Of a DNA stretch of 64,000 bases, positions 38,271 through 49,378 are shown one piece after another. This stretch comes from Sindora glabra (taxonomy: Eukaryota > Streptophyta > Magnoliopsida > Fabales > Fabaceae): assembly GCA_020226215.1 (NCBI GenBank), contig CM035235.1, positions 73,371,283 through 73,435,282 of the forward strand, in the 5' to 3' direction. The notes under the pieces are model-generated. The model was not told the DNA's origin, did no database searches, and saw only the letters and a program-made list of their open reading frames with translations. Position numbers and translations under genes: made by a program. How positions within the stretch are numbered: the first letter of the stretch is position 1; each line of letters begins with the position of its first letter.

Positions 38271-40499
38271 AAAAAAAAGAATATTTATAATATTTTAATT
38301 ATATTTTTTAAAAAATATAAATTAATTAAGATACAATATCATAATATTTCTAATTTAAAAAAAACTCTTAAAAATTCCTTTTTAATTCAATCAAGCACCA
38401 TATTATAATATGTTCAGGATTTATATCCTTAGCGTTCATATTTCCAAAATTAAAAAAATGGTGTTCAAATAGAGTAATCATTCTATAGATTAAAATATTA
38501 ATGAATTCTTTTCTTTTTATGTTATTGTTTATTGATAATTTGTGTTAATTTCTTGTCCATTCTCCAACAATAAATGGCACGCGGTACAAATCTTAGTCAT
38601 AAAACCAAAGTGTATATTTTTAGACTTTGCCTCCCCACATATTTCAAATTTTGTACATTTTGGACATCGGAGTTGGGCTTGCGAATCACCTGGGTGACTT
38701 TCCCATCCTGCAAAGTCATGGTGGAACGATCCCTCCTTCGAAACTTAGGTTTAATACATTTCTCATAATATATAAAATCAAATTTTATAAACTATATGCA
38801 CTGAAATCTGCCATTCTTGTTTAGTATTTATTGCATACAAATAAAATCTCACAGTAATAAGCAAATATTTCTGAAGCCTCCGGACAGGTCTAAGTGGGTC
38901 ATAAATTAATTTTGGATTTAAATTTAATTTATATTTTATATAAATTATTTTTGCATTATTATTCATTTATATATCATCGCATTAATAAAAAATTATTAAA
39001 ACTTTTTATTATGATTAAACTTTTTTAATTATTTTTATTTTTATAATGATGTATCTTACTTCTATTTATTGATAGTATAAAATATTTTATATTATAATAG
39101 GAAATTTAAACTCATTAACTTTATAGGATCAAGTTTCATAAATTAGTGTGTAATATTTAACACTAATACCGCATTTTTTTTATAGAGGTCTTTTAAGGTT
39201 CAAGGTGTAATGCATCCTTTTCTATTTTTTTATGTTTGAGTTGTTATGAAGTTCATCAATAGTCCTCTTTCTAATTCGGTTGAGTTGATTAATTTGCCAC
39301 ATGTGTTATATGAGTTTTTATATTTTATGGTAGGATATAATTGCACATAATTAATTTTGTTTGAAATTAAGCGGTTTCCTATGCATTTTAATTCGCCAAA
39401 AAAAAGAATATATTTGATTTTTTAATTTTCACTTAAATTTTAATTTTTCTTTTAAATTTATTCAAAGCAAAATTATATTTTAAATTTTCAAAAATGCACA
39501 ATTTTGTTCAACAACTTGATATTATCATGTTTTTTAACAAAAATGTTTATATGAAATTTAAACTTCATTTAACATATCGTATAATATAATATCAGGATTA
39601 TAAATAGTATTTTATAAGATAAGGTATTATATTATATAATGTTTAGTCTGTAATAGTATAAGATGAACATTTGTATAAAATTATCCTATTATCATATTTT
39701 ATAAGAATATAAGGTTAAAAAAATTTAATTAATGAAAATGTATCAAAATTAAATAGACTAGCGATGAAGAGAAAAGGAATTTTAATTTTTTCTATAGATG
39801 AAGGAGGTAAGAATAATTTTTTTAATTTTAATATTTTAGTATTTATCTTAACACTATATTATTAGCTTTTATTCTCTTTCCTAAGGATTGAATAGTCTTA
39901 TAGGAAACTAGATGTATAAAAGGAGACTTTCAAATAAATATAATTTCAAATTTTGAAAATATATTTTTACATCATCACATGTTTATTATGAATCTTCAGT
40001 GGCTATTTGATAAGCAAGACAATTTAAAATTTTAAACATAATTTATCTCTAATTTCTTGAAATTATTATTTGAATTTATTCAATATTTGTATTAGTTAAT
40101 TATTAAGAAAGTTATTACATTATAATAGCATTTTGACTTTACATTATAATGGAAACAATTATATTTTTGAAAAATTAAAGGATAAATTTAATTCAAATAA
40201 CATATAGGGAATAAAATTAAAATTTTAATAAAAATTAAGAAATTAAAACTTCCATTTTACCATAACAATGTGAAAATATAACTTTTGTATTTTATGTATG
40301 ATATTAAGTTGGATATCACAAAAATGCCTCCATAAAAAAAATGATGTTAACTAATTTAGTGACATTGCGTATTTTTCGAAAGGTTAAAAAAAGAGTAAAT
40401 TTACTTTGTATAAAATTTAAGCGATAGGATTGAATTATTTTTTTTTAAAAAAGGATCAAAAATATTTTTTTACGTTAATTTGTCATATATGTTATCTAA
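38271..40499. other. Intergenic, no gene seen
   Basis: AT-rich throughout except about 38570-38750, which is somewhat less AT-rich but has only short frames on either strand. No recognisable protein. Repeat-like words of the TATAAAATATTTTATATTATAATA family occur near 39070-39100. Confidence 0.5.
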
Positions 40500-41247
40500 G
40501 GGTTCGTTTAGTTGGGGGGAAATGAATTTTTGGAATTCATTTTCCAATTTTTTTTGTTTGAACATTAAAAAATTTTGATTAACAGAAAAATAAATTCTGA
40601 TCAATCAGAAAGTTGTATTATTTTTAAAGAAAATAACTTTCCCTTTTAAAAAACGGAATTCATTTTCCTTGTTAATCAATTCATCTATACCCAAACCTAA
40701 ACTTTTTACTTTTTCACCTTATTACGTAATTATGATCATAAATAAAATTTATTTTTATTTATTAAATATTTTATGATGGATGCTCTATTTTTATTTTTAT
40801 AAAATTTATTTTTATTTATTAAAGTTTAGGTACACATTTTTATGTAATATTTACTTAAATATTCTCTCTCTTTTTTTTTATAATGGATACTCTATTATAT
40901 AATATTTTGTAACAATTAATTAAATTAATTATATAAATTTATATATAAAATTTTGTAATGCCTTTAATATAATTATTATTAAAATTCAATCATTATTGGA
41001 CTATTAGGCACCAAAAATAATAAAAATTTTATTAATTTTTTTAAAAAGTAAGTAAAATTATAATAATTTTGAAGTAAATAATTTTGATTTACTTTGAACA
41101 GAATTAATTTTTCTTTATGTACCAAACACCAGAAAATATTTGTTCTCTATGCACAAAATAACAAAAAATTAATTCATTTTTCAGAAATATATTTTTTTAG
41201 GAAATTATTTTCTAAAAATTTCATTTTTCCCTAAACCAAACGGACCC
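40500..41247. mobile_element. PIF/Harbinger-like non-autonomous element (748 bp)
   Basis: The left terminus GGGTTCGTTTAGTTGGG is matched at the right end, read on the opposite strand, by GGGTCCGTTTGGTTTAGGG. TAA flanks both sides (40497-40499 and 41248-41250). Subterminal GAATTCATTTTCC-like words also recur inside. The interior is AT-rich, without a transposase frame. Its terminus type and TAA duplication match the element in AAE14 intron 2, although the bodies differ. Confidence 0.8.
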
Positions 41248-41402
41248 TAAAAGTCCATTTCTTTTCCCAAGTTTGTTCAACCATCGGGTAATGATTATCA
41301 AGTTATTATCAATAATGTATCACTCATAATAATTTTTAATTTAAATGATTTTTAATATTTTTAATATTTTATTCTTTATTATATTTTGAATTTCATCTTA
41401 AA

Positions 41403-41403
<1 letters not shown>

Positions 41404-41456
<53 letters not shown>
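41404..41456. repeat. TA dinucleotide microsatellite
   Basis: About 26 uninterrupted TA units in intergenic DNA. Confidence 0.95.
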
Positions 41457-41458
<2 letters not shown>

Positions 41459-42906
41459 AATAGATTAATCATCTCTATTACTAAAAAAATTATATTATCA
41501 ACAAATTATATCTATACATATAAAAACTTAAAATTGTGTCTGAAAGAAGGAAATTTTTTTTGTAAAACAAGATATTCCTTTCCTTGTATATATATAAATT
41601 GAGACTATCAAAGGAGTTGTTTTCCAACAAAACAATTGAAATTCGCAGAAAAATACCATATTTAAAAATAATATCATTTACTTATGTTCATAATTATAAT
41701 GTGTTAAAGTATCAAGAAATATTCTATTTATACAATGATAAATATAGAAGTGTGGTAGAAAATAATATTTTATCAAAATTATTTTTAATCATTATAATAT
41801 TTATTTTTTTATAATTATAAAAAATATATAAATAACATCACATCTAATGAGTTTTTTTGGGTAAAAAATATCATCTGACAGCATAAAACAGATCCTTATT
41901 AAATGGCATGCAAATAATAATAATAATAATCGGACAATAAAGATTCTCAATTTCGTGGAAAACAGAAAAGAAGGACAGTAAAATGGAAAGTAAGGCTACC
42001 AAACTAAAACTCCAAACATATTTCTATTTAAAAGTATTTTATCAATTTCTTTCTTTTCTTTTTATTAAAAATGAGTAGATTCTTCGATATTTATTGCCAT
42101 CATCATTATATGTCTAAGATTATAAAACTATTTTTATTCTTAAAAAATATAAATATTTAATTTGATCCTTATTTAATTTTTATACTCAATTTGATCATTA
42201 AAAGATTTAATTTAATTCAGTTAGATTCTTTGAATCATCTAATACTAATATTTTTAACAAGATATGAAAGCCTAAAAATACAAATACTTTAAATCCTAAA
42301 TCCTTTGTACATTATACTAATTATATGAATTTTAGATTAAAAATAAAAATATATGATGGTCACTTTAATTATATCTTTTCTTATTATTTAATATAATATT
42401 ATTTTAATTTACTAAGATATTTACTCTTATGCAAGTTATTTTTAATGGCCATGCAAGCATCAAATGATCCTAAGATAAATTTTGAACTTTCGTATTATTA
42501 TTTTCATAGATATAGTTGAAAGTAGATGGGGAAGACTTAATTAAAGGACATTGAATTTAAATGAAATTACTAAATTATTACTTGAAAATTTTAATTGACA
42601 TCAAATTAATAGTGAATTTTTTTTACATCAATTTAATATCAATCCTAAAAATTTTGATACTAATTTGATTTTTTGAAAACTTTTTTGATACTTTCAATTA
42701 AATCTTTTATATAATAATTTAATAATTTTTTTGGATTAAATTAAAAATAAAAATTACAAAAATTATATTTATAAAGAACCAAAATAGTATTTTAGTCAAT
42801 ATCTAATACTTATTTTTATTTTTACTTATTTCTTTTATAATGCACATAAATATCAGCTAGACAAACTTGACAATAAGTTCACTGTCAATTGATCATCATA
42901 TATGTG
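41457..42906. other. AT-rich intergenic stretch
   Basis: Only short, low-complexity frames (the longest, from about 41584, is Ile/Lys/Tyr/Asn-rich and looks like AT noise). No gene is supported. Confidence 0.5.
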
Positions 42907-43102
42907 ATGAATTTAAATTTAATTTATTATTAATATAAAATATTTTATATTATTAATAAATAAAAAATATATCATTAAAAAATATTAATTTAAAAAAATT
43001 AATAATAAAAATATTTTAATAATTTTTATTTACATAATAATATATAAATATATAATAATATAAAATTAATTTATATTGATAATAAATTAAATTTAAATTC
43101 AT
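42907..43102. mobile_element. MITE-like element with 31-bp terminal inverted repeats
   Basis: The left end 42907-42937 (starting ATGAATTTAAATTTAATTTA) and the right end 43072-43102 are inverted repeats with a single mismatch over 31 bp. The 196-bp size and AT-rich non-coding interior fit a MITE. Diverged relatives lie at 43183-43390 and 11755-11955. Confidence 0.65.
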
Positions 43103-43182
43103 ATATTATAAAGTGCAAACATGTGTGTACATACAGTAAGTACTGTATTTGAAATCATATAATATTCAAGTTATTATTGTAA

Positions 43183-43390
43183 GAATTTAAATTTGATGTA
43201 TTATTAGTATAAAATATTTTATACTACTAATGAATATAAAAATAATATATCATTAAAAAAGTAATAGTAATAAAAAAAATTTACTAACAACAAGAGAAAT
43301 TATAATATTTTTTTAATAATATAATAATATAAAATTAAATAATAATATGAAATTAATTTACACGGATGGATAAAATTTTAGTTCTTAAAG
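43183..43390. repeat. Second, more diverged copy of the 42907-43102 repeat family
   Basis: It begins GAATTTAAATTTGATGTATT and continues with ATTAGTATAAAATATTTTATA, an ATATCATTAAAAAA phrase, and AATATAAAATTAAA-type words in the same order as the neighbouring copy. Ends are approximate. Confidence 0.5.
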
Positions 43391-45204
43391 TAATTACTAA
43401 TATCAATTTGGTTTAAGTTATTTACACATATCTATAATTGTATTTAGGAAAATGTTTTAGCACTACTTTAATATTTAAATCTAAATTTTAATATTACTGT
43501 TGATTATATTAATAAATAAGATATTTTAATGTTACAAAGGATTGAATTTTAAATTTAAAAAATAATTTTTTATTTGTAAAAAAATAGCTTTTTTTAAATT
43601 ACAAAAATTAAAATTCGTGTCATTTAAAGTTATATTCATATATAAAACTATTTGTGAGTTTAATTTTGAATAAATTAATCTTAATTATTTTTTATATGGG
43701 ATAAAAAATTTAATAATGTGATAGTATTATAAAGATTTTAGCTTAAATGTAATTTTGGTCCTTTGATTTAGTTTTGTAAATAAAAATAATTTATTTTAAT
43801 TCTTTTAAATATTTAATTAATGCAATTTTAATTTTATTATTTGATTTCTATCAATTTGTAAACTTCTATCAATCCTTCTTTAATTTCTAAATATTTACTA
43901 CATTATTTTTTAAATAAATCACGTCTTTTAGAGTTTAGAAGAAAATAAACTCTTAAAATGATTCAAACTCATGTATATAATTTGTTTCAAATATAAGTCA
44001 TTTCAAATTAATATAGAGAAAATATTGGATAAAAATAGTCTTATAAAATTAAGAAGTTGATAGATCAATTAAGAGAATAAAATTTGCATTAATTAAATAT
44101 TTAAAGGGTTAAGAATAAATTATTTTAAATTACAATAATTAAAATTGCACAAGTAGTATTTTAAAAGAATAAAAAATTCCATTTAAACCAAATTTTTTTT
44201 TTGTTGAATAAATTTTGCAACTACCTATTAGCTGGGTAAGAATTTTATCCCATGTAAAATGAAAATAGAGACTTTAATCCTTACAGTTACACAAAGTTTG
44301 ATCCTCTTAATTTTAATTTGTGCAATTAAATCCTAAAATTTGAAATAATTAATAATTAACTTCATCCTTTAAATTAGTGTTAAATTCAATTAGCATAATT
44401 TTATGTATTAATTAGATTTTAAATATTAGTACTTTATCTTTACTTAGTCATTAAAATTCACTTGTACCCACCAAAATTATCCCCATTAAAACTAAAACAC
44501 ATTTAATTTTCACATAAAATCATATAATAAGAATTATAATAAAAATATTGGAAATTAAGTTATGTAATGAAAATTAAAATGAACGGGTTATAAATTAAAA
44601 TATTATAGGTCAATCCCATTGATGATGTAGAATGGAAGTTTAAGTAAACCATATCAATTTATTAAGAATAAATGTATTTGAGTTTGTTGATGATGATTTT
44701 GGTGGGAATAATTAAAATTTTGTTAACTAAGTAGAGATAAAATATTATCGTGCAAAATTTAATTAACATATTAGATGACCCGTGGGATTGCCTTTATTAA
44801 ATTTAATACTAATTAAAAGGAACATGTTAATTACAAATTATTTAAAATTTTAAAATTACATTATACTAAATTGTAAAGATAAAATTATAAATTCAGTAAG
44901 ACTATAACCACTATAACATTTAGTTCCCCAAAATAAATGGAGGACAGTCTGAAAAAGGAATCAACAATTAATGACACTGCCGTTCATTTTTGTCGCTCGC
45001 TTAGTTTTTCCGTGGATTAATTTATTTGATGAAAAAGTATTGTTTATTGACAATATGCTGGAAATATACGTTAAAAATAGTCTTTTCTATTAGGAGGGTG
45101 TCTTACAAATAACTGTTTTTTGTTTTCTTTTTTAACTTTTAGTTGGTTTGGAACACTTTAATGAATTAGCCAAGTCAATCAAGTATTCTTTATATTTGTT
45201 AAAA
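43391..45204. other. AT-rich intergenic stretch
   Basis: No open frame of note and no RNA gene recognised. Only A/T-rich low-complexity sequence is seen. Confidence 0.5.
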
Positions 45205-47726
45205 GTTTTGTTTGATATAAGTAATTAATAAGTTAACTATTTTTATTAAAATATTTGGTAAAAGTAATTGTTAAATTAGTTAAAAATTATAAAATAACAT
45301 AATATATATATTAATATAAATAAATATATAAATTAAATTAATTTATATTTATATAAAAAATAAATTATTCAAAGTAATAATATAATTATTTAAAATTTAA
45401 TTAATTATATTTATAATATTATATATTTATCTATTGTTTAAAATAATGATATAATAATTTAAAACTTAATTAATTATATTTTATAATATCACATGTTTAT
45501 TTATATATTTTTAATTTATATATAATGAATTAATGAGTACAGGATGTATCAAATAAAATGAATATTTCTATATGAAAATGAGAAAAATAAATCTTGGTTA
45601 TCAAATGCAATATTGGAGGTTTATGATAAAAATATAAAGTCATGTAATTTTTTTAAGTAATCATGTGACATTGAATTATATTTTAATCTTAATCATCAAT
45701 GCAAAATTTAATTATTATAATTCACTTCTTTTGTCTCTTGTATAAAAATATTCTTCTCATTTAATATATTTTCTTAATTGTTACACACCTAAAATTATAA
45801 AATTTAATTATAATTATTTAACAAGTGAATTTTTATTTGAATCAGTAATTAGAAAAAAGATGTGAAAATGTTTATGATTGGTATTTATTTCAGAAAAATA
45901 GAGTTTTAATGTGGAAATAAGTATAATTAAATTAGTTACAATGTTTTATAAAATTAGAATCAAAATAGAATTATTGTAAGAAATTTAGGATAATTTAAAT
46001 TTACAAATTGCCCTCGTGAATTTAAAAAATATCTAAATTATCCCTAATAAAGGCTCATTCTTTCTTTTCCATTTTTAGTTTAAACATTTGATCACTCGTT
46101 TTTATCAAGCTCTAATCTTCATCTCTTCACATCCCTAGCATTTTCTTGATCAATTCCTTTAGAATATTTATTCATACTTTCATCAAAACAAAAGAAAAGA
46201 GTAATCAACCCATTTCCATAACTTTTTATTCAATCTCCTCCATTTTTCTTCAATTTAAGGTAAATGGATAATATATTTATTTATCTAAATTTATAAACTA
46301 GGAATTTTATAATTTTTTTTTAAGAATATGTCAAATATAAAGTTATAGAAATAGTGAGTGATAAAGATTGTTAATATGAGATGTTAGATATGTGCTTGGA
46401 TAACTATATTAAGGTTTTAATGCAATAAATGTGAATGTGTAGCATTTTTTGCTAGGAAGGCATTAAACATTTTGTGAATATAGGAAATTCACAAGATAGA
46501 ATTGAGTGTGCGATCGATTACTAATGTCCAAAAGCAAAATTTAGGGGTTAAAAACTAGTTGTTCAATCGATTCACTATGTGCCTAGAAACATTTTTGTGT
46601 GAACTAATTGCACAATTGATTCACTGTGTTCTAGTTAGTATTCATCTGTGAATTGATTGTGTAATTGACTCAAGGTCCAAAACCTAAAAATCTCATTGTG
46701 AATTGATTGCTTGATCAGTTTACATCACCTTATTTCACATTTTTACTCTTCAATCAATGTAATGTGGTTTCTTATTCTTAATCATAGTAATGATAAAAGA
46801 TCACCTTGTTAAGTATCATTACTTTTTACTTTAATGTATGAATGTTTTGTCCTAATTTAAGTTATGATTGCATAACTTTCTTAGATGATTAAAAAAGATG
46901 AATGTTAATATGGTAAAATCTTGAAGCACAAATTCTAGATTCAGATCACATGATTAGAGGCTAATAAATGTTAGGAGGGATAAGATTGGAATTGTGACTA
47001 ATAAATATCAAGAAGCATAAGGTACTCTATTTGTCATTAATTATTATTGTTTGATATTATTGTTATAAGATATGAAGTATAATTGTAGCCTGATTATTAT
47101 TGTGTTAGCTAAGTAAATTATTTGCATATTGGGACTTTAAACCTTATTGTTTTCTTTGTGAGTGATTACAAATACCCAAGTTAAAGTCCTACAACCACCA
47201 CTAACAATTCAATAATAGAGATATGATACGTGCAGTCATAAATATTTAATAAGAAGTTAGTCTAGAAGAATCATAAAAAATTGATGACAATTTGTATAAA
47301 ACCTAAATACTTGATTGTATAATTTTATGTAAATATTTTTTTGATAATGAAATGAAATAATTAATTATAATCAATGTTTTAATTATTATGTGACAATATC
47401 AAATTAGATTTAGATTGGCTCGTGGTTATTACTAATGGATCAATGCTAGTTATAGTCAGATAAGTTGTGGCATTCATGAACATATGTCAAATATTTATTT
47501 ATATAACTAAAATATATATTGTCATTTAATTAAATAAAAAGGAATAAAATTGAAAAAGTTTTGAAAAGTTAGTAGCTTATAAATCATATGTTATCTTGTA
47601 AAACTTATTAAATAAGAATTTATTTTTTCAAATAAATTAATATATAAAACATTTCTATAAATTAATTTATAATTTATTATTTAAGTTAATAAGTTATAAT
47701 TTAACTTATTTGTTTACTAAACATAG
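45205..47726. mobile_element. AT-rich element apparently split by a nested insertion of about 2 kb
   Basis: 45205-45507 matches the left part of the 36.9-37.8 kb repeat family (GTTTTGTTTGATATAAGTAA, AATAAGTTAACT, TTTAATTAATTATATTT). 47494-47726 matches its right part (AATTTATTTTTTCAAATAAATTA, AATTTATAATTTATT, then TTTACTAAACATAG). TTTATTTATATA occurs at both junctions (45496-45507 and 47494-47505) and could be a target-site duplication, though in such AT-rich DNA it may be chance. The intervening DNA is less AT-rich and has no long frame. Confidence 0.4.
46500..46735. repeat. Cluster of imperfect GTGAATTGATTG / CAATTGATTCAC repeats
   Basis: Direct and inverted variants of GTGAATTGATTGTGTAATTG and CAATCGATTCACTATGTG occur five or more times within 240 bp. 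They lie inside the apparent nested insertion. Related words occur near 2190-2330. They are probably part of a transposable element of unknown type. Confidence 0.5.
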
Positions 47727-49140
47727 ACAAACAATTAATTCAATTAGTTAAATTGGAAAACTCGGAAACTCAACATTTTTAAATACCCTATTCATTAGAT
47801 GTTTAAAATTACCCTCAAATTATACGATAAAATAATAATTATTTCAATTAATCATTTTGTTAAAAGTGCAATTGGAAGAAATTAAATCCTATACATTTAA
47901 TATATAAAACCTACGACTCAACCATAATGTTATTATATATATTTGGTTTTATCCGAATTATTATAATATATATTAAAATAAAATGATTCTTCATAAATAT
48001 TAAATAATTATTTAAATTTTTATTAATTAAATTCATATATTAAAAATAAAATTTTAATAAATATTTATTATAATATATTAAATATATTATTGTATAATTA
48101 TTTAATAAATTGTTTATTATTTTCACATCAAAAGTAAAAATTAATAAGATTAATTTATACATAAAAATAATAAATATATGCATATATTGTCACATGTATA
48201 TTATATCAATAAAATTAATAATTTCATTGTTGGAATTATAAAGCATCGATAAAATACTTTTAAAAATATATAAAATTATAATTTCACTTATGAATTATAA
48301 TTTATATATATAATTTTATTTTTCTATGTAAATAATTTCATTTTTAAGTAAAGAATAAAATTATATATAAATTATTATTTAAAAATAAAATTATAAAGTT
48401 ACATAATTAATAAAATATTCTATCAACATCTTACAATTTCGAGTGTGAAATTTTTATTTTTTTGTTAAAATAAATTGTCACATTGATATAAAATAACATA
48501 TTTAGTTGTATAACTTTTGATTATAACATATTATGATAGAAGTAATAATATTGATTTACCAAATGTATATATATAAAATTTTAAATTTAAATTTCGAAAG
48601 AAAATTTTATGTATATATTAAATGATTTGTTATCCATGATACAAAATAGAGTGTGTGTTAACAATCGCGACGGGGAAAAAAAATTATAATGCATCATTAA
48701 ACTGAATTTCAAATTTAACAATAGTTTGTTTTTATTAATTAAAATTGATTCGATGAATTGATCAATTTCTTAGTTATTAAAAAAACATTTATGGTTCACA
48801 TGTTGCAGAATGATTTTATCTGATTAAAATTCAAAACGTTATTTATAGTTGAGTTATGACATTATTTTTATTTACTCAAACCATGATGTAATGTTCCGGA
48901 AAAATGCGAAACACAAGTAGCTGGTTTTTAAAATATCAGCATAGCTATTACCAAAAAAAAAGAAGATAAAATATCAGCATAGCTAATTACTAATAACAAA
49001 ATAAGCATAATTGAAACGCAATATATCTATTAAAAAGTAAGATATCTCCACGCACTAATAACATTTTTTCATTTTTCAATAATGAGAAAATTTTGTTGAA
49101 ATTGATTTTAAAAGAAAAAAAAAATGTTGGGACTCTCCCA
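47727..49140. other. AT-rich intergenic stretch upstream of TOC159
   Basis: Low complexity, with no gene seen. The segment 49141-49378 is less AT-rich and is the probable TOC159 promoter/5' UTR. It contains AAGCCCAT (49219-49226), whose reverse complement ATGGGCTT resembles a site II element. The reading frame is open upstream to 49229 but has no ATG before 49379. Confidence 0.5.
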
Positions 49141-49378
49141 GAACCTGAAAGCTCTTCACCAATTGATTGATATTTGATATCATAGAAAAACCCTTCAGAT
49201 TCATAGCATTTGCTCCTTAAGCCCATCCGTGCGGCTGAGGGAAGAGTCCTTCTTCAAACCTTATCTCTTCACTCATAGCTCTTCTCTTCTCTCCTGCGGC
49301 TTCTCTACTTCTATCTGTCTGTTTCCTCAATATCTAATCTTTCATTCAATTCCTGCATCGTTTCTTCTTGTTTTATCC

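Noticed and set aside
41584..41814. 76-codon plus-strand frame
   Set aside because: It is Ile/Lys/Asn/Tyr-rich, as expected from AT-rich noise, with no leader, no domain and no splice partner.
49229..49378. N-terminal extension of TOC159 from an open frame beginning at 49229
   Set aside because: The codon at 49229 is GTG and no ATG occurs before 49379; the segment is most likely 5' UTR.
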